In this document: in pieces, positions 40,961 through 48,525 of the stretch
How positions within the stretch are numbered: the stretch's first letter is position 1
Layout: every line of letters begins with the position of its first letter
DNA from: Lachnospiraceae bacterium
GTDB lineage: Bacteria > Bacillota > Clostridia > Lachnospirales > Lachnospiraceae
NCBI GenBank assembly: GCA_016284175.1
Contig: JAEEOJ010000106.1
Coordinates: forward strand, 1-48,525
Length of the DNA: 48,525 nucleotides
Direction of reading: 5' to 3'
The notes under the pieces: generated by a model
The model's input: only the letters and a program-made list of their open reading frames with translations
What the model was told of the DNA's origin: nothing
Database searches by the model: none
Position numbers and translations under genes: made by a program

Positions 40961-42061
40961 TTACAAAGAATACTCGTTTACAGCTTTAATAACGGTATTT
41001 ACTTCTTCATCCGTCATTTCCGGGAACAGCGGAAGAGTTGCACAGTGCGCGGCGAGAGCTTCGGCATTCGGACAGTCACCCTCTTTGTATCCCAAATGAG
41101 CATATGCTTTTTGAAGATGACAGGGAACCGGGTAGTGACGGTTACATTCAATATCTTTTTCGCGCATGTAGTCTACGAATCGTTCGGGATCGCCTTCGAC
41201 CATGATTTCAAAAAGATGGAAAACACATTCGGTATTTTCGGGATGTTTCTGTAATCTGATTAAAGGATTGTTTATTTTCTTTATATATTGATTGCCGATA
41301 TCCTGTCTTCTGGCAGTCCATTCGGGAAGATACTTTAAAGATACGCTTAGTACCGCACCCTGAATACCCTCCAGACGATAATTGTATCCGATCATTTCGT
41401 GATAGTATCGTATGTTGCATCCCTGATTTTTCATCACATTGATAAAGTCGTTATGATATTTGGTTTTGCAGCTAACGGCACCGCCTTCGCCGAAGGCATA
41501 GAGATTTTTGCCGGGATAGAATGAAAAACATCCGAGTTCTCCGAGTGTTCCGACTTTCTTGCCGTCCACTTTTGCACCATGCGCCTGAGCACAATCTTCC
41601 ACTATGAAAAGGTTGTATTTATCGGCGATTTTTCTTATTGCAGGAAAATCAAAGGGCTGACCGTAAAGATGTACGCCCAGTATTGCCTTTGTTTTATCGG
41701 TTATTGCCTTTTCTGCCGCTTGCGGATCGATTTCCCAGGTGTCTTTTGTACAATCCACGAATACGGGAGTGGCACCGGTATAAGTTACTCCCCATGCGGA
41801 TGCGATATAAGTATTGGTCGGAACGATAACTTCATCGCCCGCTCCGATTCCCAGAGCCGCAAGGGCGCAGTGAATTGCACTCGTTCCGTTGTTCACGCCC
41901 TGTACGAAAGGAACGCCTAAGTATTCGGCAAATTCTTTTTCGAAATTGTCAGCATATTTTCCGCCGGAGAATGCTGTATCCTCGCAGCATTTTTGTATCG
42001 CATCTAAATATTCTTCTTTATGCTTCTCATAATCTCTTTTAAGATCGATTCTTTTTAACAT
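40961..42061 (-). CDS. DegT/DnrJ/EryC1/StrS family sugar aminotransferase
   Basis: A 366-residue PLP-dependent enzyme of the type that aminates keto-sugars bound to nucleotides. Motifs are 'GVNNGTSAIHCALAALGIGA', 'EVIVPTNTYIASAWGVTYTG', 'FIVEDCAQAHGAKVDGKKVG' with Asp156 and Gln159 near PLP, and 'CFSFYPGKNLYAFGEGGAV' with the PLP-binding Lys185. Last gene of a minus-strand operon; its ATG abuts the upstream glycosyltransferase stop. Probably supplies an amino sugar for surface glycans. Confidence 0.94.
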   Translation of the reverse strand: MLKRIDLKRDYEKHKEEYLDAIQKCCEDTAFSGGKYADNFEKEFAEYLGVPFVQGVNNGTSAIHCALAALGIGAGDEVIVPTNTYIASAWGVTYTGATPVFVDCTKDTWEIDPQAAEKAITDKTKAILGVHLYGQPFDFPAIRKIADKYNLFIVEDCAQAHGAKVDGKKVGTLGELGCFSFYPGKNLYAFGEGGAVSCKTKYHNDFINVMKNQGCNIRYYHEMIGYNYRLEGIQGAVLSVSLKYLPEWTARRQDIGNQYIKKINNPLIRLQKHPENTECVFHLFEIMVEGDPERFVDYMREKDIECNRHYPVPCHLQKAYAHLGYKEGDCPNAEALAAHCATLPLFPEMTDEEVNTVIKAVNEYSL

Positions 42062-42781
42062 TTATTTTTCCTCGCGAAAAGCTTTTTTAAGCCTTGATAT
42101 TTGTTTCAGATAATTTTTGATTGTTTTAAAAACCTTCACCGTTGTATTGTAATCTTCGACCCATTCGACGGGTATTTCCTCAATTTGGGCACCCATTCTT
42201 TCCGCACGAAGAAGCATCTCCACAGTGTAAAACCAACCGGGATCATTCGAGCATTTGGATATGAGTTCCTTCGCAAAAGGAGTTCTTAAGAAAGTGAATC
42301 CGCAAAGTGCATCCGTTGATTTCATTCCAAGATAATGTTTGAGAATGAATACCAGACCTGCGGATGTGATTTTTCTGTACCATTTACGACCCTTGGTAGT
42401 GGATTCTTTGCTGAATCTAGAACCGTTAACATACATTAATGCAGGTCTTTCTTTAAACAAATCCACGGTTTTTTTAAGATATTTTAAATCCGTGGAAAGG
42501 TCTATATCCATATATCCGACGATATCCGATGTACATTCTTCGATACCTGTTTTAAATGCGATTCCGACCCCGCGGATATTTAGACGCCTGTACTCAACTT
42601 CGGGATATTGTTCGCAAAGCTTTTTGGCGATTTCCGGCGTTTCGTCATCCGAACCGTTATCCACGATTACGAGTTTAAAAGGAATATCTATATTCTTTCT
42701 TGCGTACTCAAGACAGGTTTCGATTCCTTTTTGAAGGCGAAGACGCTCATTTAAAACAGGAAACAATAAGGTTATATTCAT
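42062..42781 (-). CDS. Family 2 glycosyltransferase (dolichyl-phosphate mannose synthase-like)
   Basis: A 239-residue GT-A fold transferase: 'LLFPVLNERLRLQKGIETCL', 'LVIVDNGSDDETPEIAKKL', 'DIVGYMDIDLSTDLKYLKKT' (with the DxD-like metal site) and a basic C-terminal part. It most resembles polyprenyl-phosphate sugar synthases but lacks membrane helices. Its ATG overlaps the end of the preceding glycosyltransferase by 4 bases (ATGA), implying coupling. Confidence 0.9.
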   Translation of the reverse strand: MNITLLFPVLNERLRLQKGIETCLEYARKNIDIPFKLVIVDNGSDDETPEIAKKLCEQYPEVEYRRLNIRGVGIAFKTGIEECTSDIVGYMDIDLSTDLKYLKKTVDLFKERPALMYVNGSRFSKESTTKGRKWYRKITSAGLVFILKHYLGMKSTDALCGFTFLRTPFAKELISKCSNDPGWFYTVEMLLRAERMGAQIEEIPVEWVEDYNTTVKVFKTIKNYLKQISRLKKAFREEK

Positions 42782-43716
42782 ACGCTTCCACCTATTTTTT
42801 CTACGGATTCAACAATGTATTTCTGTCTTCTGAAAATAAGATTAACTATAACCGAGAGATATTTTAAAATAATCGTCAGCAAAACGAATATTCCCAAAAA
42901 GCCGAAGGACATAAAACATATAGTGGAGGTCCATCCTTCTATTATCGAGCCGTTTGTAAAATGATCCCAAAAGGCATAGATAAGCGAAACGATTGTAAAA
43001 AGAAGAAAGAATGCGCTTATTCCCGTAGATAATCTTTCCAGAAAATCGGTAAAATATACGAATGAATCAAAAGCAAGATTAAATCGTTCGTATGTAGCCT
43101 TCTCTCTTTTTATGTGTATTTTTTTGTCGGGTTTGTATTTTATGGTTTCGCATTTTAAACCGCAATTTGCGTATAATGCTTTTCTGTAAGGCACAAAATC
43201 GCTAATTGATTTGATTCTGTTAATAGCACGCCTTGATATCAGACGAAAAGTGTCGGAACAGATTTTGTTTCTGTTTCTGCTGAACATATTGAAGATGCCG
43301 TAATACAAAGAAGATGTGAAACTTGAATTTCCGCTTGGTGCAACAATCGCAATGTCGGTTTTGTTGTTAACGGACTCAAATGCCTTCATGATAATATCGT
43401 TTGAGTAATCGATTTGCGGAGTGTCAAATTCGAAGACAAAGTCACCGATGGAATAATCCCTTCCGGCATTCATGCTTGCTTCCAATCCCTGATAAGACCC
43501 CATCTTAAGAACTGATATATTATCATTCGGAAAAGATTCCGAAAAATATTCTTTAACCGTGGGGATGGTATTGTCGCTACAGCCGTCGTCAACGCATATG
43601 AGTTCGACATTTTCGAAATTCTCTTTTATGGTTTTATAAGATGAATCAAAGAAATTTTTTATGTTGTTTTCCTGATTGTGTAAATATAAAACTACAGAAA
43701 CAAATTTTTTTTCCAT
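42778..43716 (-). CDS. Family 2 glycosyltransferase with C-terminal membrane helices
   Basis: A 312-residue transferase. The N-terminal GT2 domain has 'VVLYLHNQENNIKNFFDSSY', 'LICVDDGCSDNTIPTVKEYF' and 'GDFVFEFDTPQIDYSND'; the metal motif reads 'EFDTPQ' in place of a clear DxD. Two helices lie near 230-250 ('GISAFFLLFTIVSLIYAFW') and 265-290 ('TICFMSFGFLGIFVLLTIIL'), as in GtrB-like lipid-linked transferases. It acts at the inner face of the membrane. Confidence 0.87.
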   Translation of the reverse strand: MEKKFVSVVLYLHNQENNIKNFFDSSYKTIKENFENVELICVDDGCSDNTIPTVKEYFSESFPNDNISVLKMGSYQGLEASMNAGRDYSIGDFVFEFDTPQIDYSNDIIMKAFESVNNKTDIAIVAPSGNSSFTSSLYYGIFNMFSRNRNKICSDTFRLISRRAINRIKSISDFVPYRKALYANCGLKCETIKYKPDKKIHIKREKATYERFNLAFDSFVYFTDFLERLSTGISAFFLLFTIVSLIYAFWDHFTNGSIIEGWTSTICFMSFGFLGIFVLLTIILKYLSVIVNLIFRRQKYIVESVEKIGGSV

Positions 43717-43751
43717 TACATTACTCCGTATATCAAATGTTTATATAAAAC

Positions 43752-44900
43752 TTATATCAAATATTCGTCGAGGTCGTAAACGGTATTTATTTTACCGGAT
43801 AAGACACTTAAGAAAACAGGCGCGTTCTTATCTTTCAAATCACCGTGGAGTTTAATTGCGGTCGGACGAGAGTCGTCTACTTCCGAACTTTTAAGAATCG
43901 GCTTCATGGAGAAGAGCGATGAATGATATGTGAATTCGTAATCGCTCTTTAAATATTTTAAAGCCAGGTGCGACATATACTCCCATGCACTTTCGGGTCT
44001 TGCCTTACATGTATTGCAGTTTGCAAGTGAAGTGCTGTTGCAGATAAAACCGCTTCCTAATAATTTATCCTGACACTTAAATGCAGGTGTTTTGTCAAAA
44101 CTAACCGAGTGAGGAGTAAACGTAACCGAAGTCAGACTGTGATAATCGGTCATACCGAATGGCATAATCGAAAAGAAAGGGCCGTCCATTACGGTTATCC
44201 CCACATTCTTCAACAAATCATTGGGCTTGCAAAGTATGATTTCACAAAGTTCGTATTTTATGGGGAAAACATCATCGGGGAAGATCATGGAAATAATCTC
44301 ATTCACCGAAGCGTATGTTGTATTTACAACAAATCCGCTTTCGTACTCGCCCGAGTCTTCTGTATTTATAAAGAATGAAGAATCATCTTTTTTGATTTCC
44401 GTGATATTTACATTAAACTTTATATCTATACCCGGTGCATTCTTAATTTCGTCTAAAAGATAATCCCTGAGTACGGTTGCGTCATATGTGTATTCTTCGG
44501 TCAGAAATGCACCGTCGCAGGTGTTTTTATTAAAATATTTGTCGGGGGAGATTTCTTCGCATTTGATATTTGCGGATTTGCAAAAATTCTTGAATTGTTC
44601 GGCATCCGTCCAGCTGAATACTTTTGAGGTTGCATATACCTGCTCAAAAGAGGAGTGGATGCAAAACTTATAATCTTCGCAAAATCTTGAAAAATAACCT
44701 GCGGATTTGATGGCGGTTGCCAGGCTTCTGGGATAGTGGTAACCCATATGAATTCTTGCCTGATTGATGAAGGTTGCCCTCGTAAAAGCACCTGATTCTT
44801 TTTCGAGGACAAGAACCTTTAAGCCTCTTTTTGCACAAAAAAGAGCACTGTAAAGACCGTATAAACCGGCACCGATTATAATTCTGTCGTATTTAAGCAT
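43752..44900 (-). CDS. FAD-dependent oxidoreductase (DAO family)
   Basis: A 382-residue flavoprotein. The N-terminal dinucleotide loop is 'DRIIIGAGLYGLYSALFCAK', with 'VLVLEKES' as the second strand. The rest follows the D-amino-acid oxidase-like fold ('NQARIHMGYHYPRSLATAIK', 'GFVVNTTYASVNEI'). It opens the minus-strand operon with two glycosyltransferases and a sugar aminotransferase, so a sugar- or lipid-linked substrate is likely; none can be named. Confidence 0.87.
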   Translation of the reverse strand: MLKYDRIIIGAGLYGLYSALFCAKRGLKVLVLEKESGAFTRATFINQARIHMGYHYPRSLATAIKSAGYFSRFCEDYKFCIHSSFEQVYATSKVFSWTDAEQFKNFCKSANIKCEEISPDKYFNKNTCDGAFLTEEYTYDATVLRDYLLDEIKNAPGIDIKFNVNITEIKKDDSSFFINTEDSGEYESGFVVNTTYASVNEIISMIFPDDVFPIKYELCEIILCKPNDLLKNVGITVMDGPFFSIMPFGMTDYHSLTSVTFTPHSVSFDKTPAFKCQDKLLGSGFICNSTSLANCNTCKARPESAWEYMSHLALKYLKSDYEFTYHSSLFSMKPILKSSEVDDSRPTAIKLHGDLKDKNAPVFLSVLSGKINTVYDLDEYLI

Positions 44901-44935
44901 TCAAAGATACTCCGTCCTGAAAAATATTCCACTAG

Positions 44936-44965
44936 ATTTTACCATAAAATAGGGACTTTTTACAA
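44936..44965 (-). promoter_or_regulatory. Candidate promoter of the minus-strand polysaccharide operon
   Basis: On the minus strand TTGTAA (44960-44965), an 18-base spacer and extended -10 TGGTAAAAT (44936-44944), 35 bases before the FAD-enzyme ATG. Confidence 0.55.
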
Positions 44966-45047
44966 CAAGATAGGGATGCCTGTATTGGCGAATAATATTG
45001 CATTTAAAGGGATGTTGGGATAAAATCGATATGATTTGATTCAAAAG

Positions 45048-46871
45048 ATGATTGTAAATATGAACGATATGGAATTAAAAAAATCTAATAAAGGTAAAAA
45101 TTTGGCTTTTCTTGGCGTTTCGTTAATAAGCGTTTTTGCTTTGATTGTTCTTTGGAACGCATTATCTCCGTTTATAATTGAAAACGACAATTTTTATCTA
45201 AAGACCATTGCCTCCGGAGAAATGACCGGCTCTCCCGAAGCTCGCATGTATTACATGGGAATAATATCGGGATTTGTTTTGAGCCTGTTATATAAAATAA
45301 CCGGAAACGGAATTCCGTGGTTCGGAATTTTACTTTGTCTGTCATTATCGACCGTAATGCTGCTTCTTTTATACAAATCTCTTTTGGCAACCAAAAAAAT
45401 ATGGCAGGCTGTCATAGTGTATCTTTTATATATGCTTGTATTCGCAGGTATTTTCTATCAGTATTTTGCCAAAACGCATTATACGTTAGCTACAGGATTT
45501 GCAGGCGCTTCCTCGCTGTTTTTGCTGTTCCTTCTAAAAGAGGCGGAAGAGACGAAAAAATACGTACTTAAAGCACTTCCTTTTCTCTTTTTATCTCTTT
45601 GGTCTCTTGGAATACGCGATAAAGCCTTTTTTATGCTGATTCCATTTTTCGGTATGGTCTTTATCGGAAAACTTTTGGATATAAAAAAGAAAACATTTAA
45701 AAATCTTCTTATTGCAGGCTTCTCTTTTGCTTTTGTTTTGGTCTTTGCCGTCGGTATTAATAAAGCGGCTTATGCAGGCGAAGACTGGAAGGAATTCAGA
45801 AGTTATACAACCGCATCGGAGCAGCTGTTTGATTACGAAGGATTCCCTGATTATGAAACGCACAAAGAAACCTATGAGAAAATGGGAATAACACAGTCTT
45901 CGTTTGAAGCAATCACACGACATTACAACATCATAATGGATCCTGAGGTGAATGACGTAAATTTCACTGAGCTTGCAAAGATTTCAAGGGAAGAACGCCT
46001 TGAAAAAGAACCGGCAGTTTTAAAAAGAACAGTTGATGTTTTTAAAACCGTTCTTCGTTACAATCTTTTGGAATATCAGGATCGTCCCATTAATATAACA
46101 GTTTATATTTTATATTTATTCGTATTTCTTCTTGCCTTGATTTCCAAGAAATACAGGGCCTTAAGAGACATAGCTTTTATCGTCGTGGCTAGAATGTTTG
46201 ACTGGTTTTATTTAGTCTGGAACGGCAGATTTCCTTTTAGGGTGACGCAAATAATATATATTGCAGAACTTGTATTGCTTGTTGGAATCATTATTAAATA
46301 CGAACTTGCTTTTCTTCCGGATAAAAAAACCGAGAACACGAAAAAGAAAATCGGTATAAAGCCGGTATTTATCATATTGCTTGTCGCAATTACCGCTGCA
46401 ACGATAAGATTCGGCTTTCCTGTCATGAAGAAAAATTATGAAAGCATAAAAGGTTTTCACGAGATGAGTGTGTGCTTTGTCGAACTCGAAGATTATCTTT
46501 CTTCACATCCCGACAATTTCTATTTCTTTGATATGTCGCATTTATACTATACCGAGGATACGCTTTCTTTTAAAAAGAAACCTATCGAAAACTATGTGTA
46601 TATGGGAAGCTGGATGCCCAACAGTCCGTGGTACAATAACAAAATGAAAGATTGGGGATTTGATACTCCGACGTCGGGACTGCTTGAAAAAGACAACGTT
46701 TATATCGTCTATCAGCAGGTTGATTTTGATACGAGAGACTTCCTGGATTATTATTTTGAAGAACATTTCCCCGGAACAAAAATAGAGGTTGTCGATACAT
46801 TTGAAAGCTCAAACGGTTTTGTGTACGAGATACTAAAACCGGGTTTTCTGTTATTATATAATCGGTTCTGA
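45048..46871 (+). CDS. Large multi-pass membrane protein, glycosyltransferase-like
   Basis: A ~607-residue integral membrane protein with about eleven helices in residues ~25-460 and a ~140-residue extracytoplasmic C-terminal domain ('CFVELEDYLSSHPDNFYFFD', 'YMGSWMPNSPWYNNKMKDWG'). The layout resembles GT-C fold mannosyltransferase-like proteins of surface glycan clusters. The first loop has 'IENDNFYLKTIASGE', with acidic residues where GT-C enzymes place their catalytic Asp. The start is uncertain: ATGs at 45048, 45060 and 45069 all lack a good ribosome site. It is divergent from the polysaccharide operon. Confidence 0.75.
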   Translation: MIVNMNDMELKKSNKGKNLAFLGVSLISVFALIVLWNALSPFIIENDNFYLKTIASGEMTGSPEARMYYMGIISGFVLSLLYKITGNGIPWFGILLCLSLSTVMLLLLYKSLLATKKIWQAVIVYLLYMLVFAGIFYQYFAKTHYTLATGFAGASSLFLLFLLKEAEETKKYVLKALPFLFLSLWSLGIRDKAFFMLIPFFGMVFIGKLLDIKKKTFKNLLIAGFSFAFVLVFAVGINKAAYAGEDWKEFRSYTTASEQLFDYEGFPDYETHKETYEKMGITQSSFEAITRHYNIIMDPEVNDVNFTELAKISREERLEKEPAVLKRTVDVFKTVLRYNLLEYQDRPINITVYILYLFVFLLALISKKYRALRDIAFIVVARMFDWFYLVWNGRFPFRVTQIIYIAELVLLVGIIIKYELAFLPDKKTENTKKKIGIKPVFIILLVAITAATIRFGFPVMKKNYESIKGFHEMSVCFVELEDYLSSHPDNFYFFDMSHLYYTEDTLSFKKKPIENYVYMGSWMPNSPWYNNKMKDWGFDTPTSGLLEKDNVYIVYQQVDFDTRDFLDYYFEEHFPGTKIEVVDTFESSNGFVYEILKPGFLLLYNRF

Positions 46872-47003
46872 AACGGAGGATTTCCGGCGTTTATAGTTCT
46901 CGGAGCCGGCATTAAAGGTATTAAGGGTTATTTTGATGCCAAGCAGCCGGATAAAAGATACAACACCGACGATGTGTGGGATAAAGTAGATTTAATGAGT
47001 TAA
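46872..47003 (+). pseudogene. In-frame coding remnant after the membrane protein stop
   Basis: Right after the TGA (46869-46871), in the same frame, 43 codons stay open to TAA 47001-47003: 'GGFPAFIVLGAGIKGIKGYF' then 'DAKQPDKRYNTDDVWDKVD'. This reads like the tail of a real protein, with a hydrophobic start and a charged end. There is no ATG until the next-to-last codons. It looks like the 3' end of a deleted gene; readthrough is an alternative. The family is not recognised. Confidence 0.4.
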
Positions 47004-47009
47004 AAACTA

Positions 47010-47038
47010 TTGACACATATTTTTAAGAGTGATATAAA
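47010..47038 (+). promoter_or_regulatory. Strong sigma-A promoter for the T-box/trpB unit
   Basis: Consensus TTGACA (47010-47015), 17-base spacer, TATAAA (47033-47038), directly upstream of the T-box leader. Confidence 0.85.
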
Positions 47039-47059
47039 AATATTGTTAAAACCTATGAA

Positions 47060-47319
47060 AAAGAGTGAGTAGACTTTTCCTCTTTCAGATACAGAGAACC
47101 GCCGGTGCTGAGAGCGCGGTATTGAAATGTAAAGTTGAATGGGCTTTTGAGGGCAAAAGGAAACGAAGCAATTCGGAGTATTGGCGCCGGGGAAGGGACC
47201 CCGTAAACAAAACCGGCATATGACAGTATGCAATGAGAGGATGCGTCTCGCATCAAGCAGGGTGGCACCGCAGGAAAGATACCTGTCCCGGCATAGTATG
47301 AATCTATGCCGGGTTTTTT
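47060..47319 (+). promoter_or_regulatory. T-box riboswitch, tRNA-Trp specific
   Basis: The leader contains the conserved T-box AAGCAGGGTGGCACCGC (47255-47271), whose UGGC (47263-47266) pairs with the tRNA acceptor end. Stem I has the AGAGAACCGCCGG/GCTGAGAGCGCGG-type distal loops (47093-47120), and GAATGGG (47137-47143) places UGG, the Trp codon, at the specifier position 47140-47142. The terminator stem is 47287-47296 with 47304-47313, followed by six T residues. Uncharged tRNA-Trp should stabilise the antiterminator and turn on the downstream tryptophan synthase gene. Confidence 0.93.
47287..47319 (+). terminator. T-box terminator hairpin
   Basis: CCCGGCATAG pairs perfectly with CTATGCCGGG around a 7-base loop, followed by TTTTTT. 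Confidence 0.93.
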
Positions 47320-47409
47320 AATACTTAAAAGAACTGCTGCGAAGAAATCCTTATCGTTGGAATATTGTTGAAACGTAAACAATTTTTTACAACCTGAAAG
47401 GAGACAGAC

Positions 47410-48525
47410 ATGTCAAAAGAAATCCCTTACAAAATTTATCTTGAAGAAAACGAGATGCCTAAGGCTTGGTACAACCTTCGCGCAGACATGATTAATAAGC
47501 CCGCACCGTTACTTAATCCCGGAACATTACAGCCTATGAAGGCAGAGGAACTCGCAGGTGTTTTCTGTGACGAACTCGTAAAACAGGAACTTGATAACTA
47601 TACAAGATTCATCGAGATTCCCGAAGAAATCAGAAACTTCTACAAGATGTACAGACCTTCACCTTTGGTAAGAGCTTACTGCCTTGAAGAGAAGCTTCAG
47701 ACACCCGCTAAGATTTACTACAAATTCGAGGGTAACAACACATCAGGAAGCCACAAGCTTAACTCAGCAATTGCTCAGGCTTACTACGCTAAGAAACAGG
47801 GCCTTAAGGGCGTTACCACAGAGACCGGTGCTGGTCAGTGGGGTACAGCTCTTTCAATGGCTTGTTCATATTTCGATCTTGACTGCAAGGTATTCATGGT
47901 TAAGGTTTCTTACGAACAGAAGCCTTTCAGACGTGAAGTAATGAGAACATACGGCGCTTCTGTAACACCTTCTCCTTCAATGGAAACAGAAGTAGGTAAG
48001 AGAATCAACGCAGCTCATCCCGGAACCACAGGTTCACTCGGATGTGCAATCTCAGAAGCAGTTGAAGTTGCAACAAGCACACCCGGTTACAGATACGTTC
48101 TCGGTTCAGTTCTTAACCAGGTACTTCTTCATCAGTCGGTTATCGGTCTTGAAACAAAGGCTGCACTTGATAAATACGGCATCAAAGCAGACATCGTTAT
48201 CGGCTGCGCAGGCGGCGGATCAAACCTCGGCGGTCTTATTGCTCCTTTTATGGGCGAAAAGATTCAGAAGGGCACAGACTACAGAATCATCGCGGTTGAG
48301 CCTGCTTCATGTCCTTCCTTCACAAGAGGCGTATACGCATATGACTTCTGCGATACCGGTATGGTTTGTCCTCTTGCTAAGATGTACACACTCGGCAGTG
48401 ATTTCATTCCCGCACCCAACCATGCAGGCGGACTTCGTTATCACGGCATGAGCTCCATTCTTTCACAGCTCTACGCTGACGGACTTATGGAAGCAACTAC
48501 AGCTAAGCAGACGGAAGTATTTGAA
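47410..48525 (+). CDS. trpB: Tryptophan synthase beta chain, TrpB2 type (3' end beyond window)
   Basis: The first 372 codons of a PLP-dependent tryptophan synthase beta-like protein, still open at the window end. It joins indole and serine to form tryptophan. 'GNNTSGSHKLNSAIAQAYYA' holds the PLP Lys116 in the 'GSHK' form that marks the TrpB2 (TrpEb_2) branch rather than classical TrpB1 ('GAHK'). Also seen are 'TETGAGQWGTALSMA' and 'CAGGGSNLGG'. The long N-terminal extension ('YNLRADMINKPAPLLNPGTL') is typical of TrpB2. It is preceded directly by a Trp T-box, not by trpA. GGAGA precedes the ATG. Confidence 0.96.
   Translation, partial: MSKEIPYKIYLEENEMPKAWYNLRADMINKPAPLLNPGTLQPMKAEELAGVFCDELVKQELDNYTRFIEIPEEIRNFYKMYRPSPLVRAYCLEEKLQTPAKIYYKFEGNNTSGSHKLNSAIAQAYYAKKQGLKGVTTETGAGQWGTALSMACSYFDLDCKVFMVKVSYEQKPFRREVMRTYGASVTPSPSMETEVGKRINAAHPGTTGSLGCAISEAVEVATSTPGYRYVLGSVLNQVLLHQSVIGLETKAALDKYGIKADIVIGCAGGGSNLGGLIAPFMGEKIQKGTDYRIIAVEPASCPSFTRGVYAYDFCDTGMVCPLAKMYTLGSDFIPAPNHAGGLRYHGMSSILSQLYADGLMEATTAKQTEVFE

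Noticed and set aside
45031..45039. ATG-ATT-TGA two-codon upstream frame before the membrane protein
   Set aside because: Too short to judge; the TTGGGAT site may be chance.

Overview
The window looks like chromosomal DNA of a low-to-moderate GC, Gram-positive anaerobe of the class Clostridia, most like Lachnospiraceae (Butyrivibrio-type relatives). I infer this from strong GGAGG-type ribosome sites, a tryptophan T-box, AGA-rich coding, a TIR/WD40-type membrane protein of the kind common in that family, an AroE-AroK fusion, a wall L,D-transpeptidase with 'YGxxEGR' repeats, and a lar nickel-cofactor pair. No rRNA, tRNA, CRISPR array, prophage or transposase gene was seen. Genus is not assigned.

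Layout. 1-3.8 kb: the 3' end of tuf, a hairpin-rich spacer, then small metabolic genes (nitroreductase, HAD phosphatase, histidine phosphatase, ASCH-pyrophosphatase fusion) mixed with decayed genes: a cobI remnant with an internal deletion and a GNAT fragment. 3.8-4.1 kb: three tandem 63-bp hairpin repeats. 4.1-8.7 kb: a hybrid sensor kinase and proS. 8.7-13.2 kb: a Nudix gene and three tandem paralogous lipoproteins with a degenerate transglutaminase-like fold. 13.3-16.3 kb (minus): a 1000-residue TIR, membrane, coiled-coil, propeller-like protein. 16.5-20.6 kb: aldo/keto reductase, a two-gene membrane cassette bracketed by inverted GGGGACGGTTC repeats, and larB-larC. 20.6-31.7 kb: assorted accessory genes (HIT, HD nucleotidase, L,D-transpeptidase operon, spermidine-synthase-like protein, MATE pump, zinc-ribbon repeat protein, Nudix, small membrane protein plus GTPase).

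31.7-40.9 kb is the core operon: a promoter, a Phe/Tyr-rich leader peptide, an intrinsic terminator, then pheA, aroB, aroC, aroE-aroK fusion, aroQ, a membrane protein, aroA, tyrA and a DAHP synthase gene. Together these encode every step from erythrose-4-phosphate plus PEP to chorismate, and on to phenylpyruvate and 4-hydroxyphenylpyruvate. The leader reads as classical ribosome-mediated attenuation, which is unusual in Firmicutes. A candidate antiterminator helix includes the leader peptide stop codon.

41-47 kb: a minus-strand polysaccharide set (FAD oxidoreductase, two family-2 glycosyltransferases, DegT aminotransferase) divergent from a large membrane protein. The right end holds a strong promoter, a tRNA-Trp T-box (UGG specifier) and the start of a TrpB2-type tryptophan synthase beta gene running off the window. 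The window therefore shows leader-peptide control for Phe/Tyr and T-box control for Trp within 16 kb.
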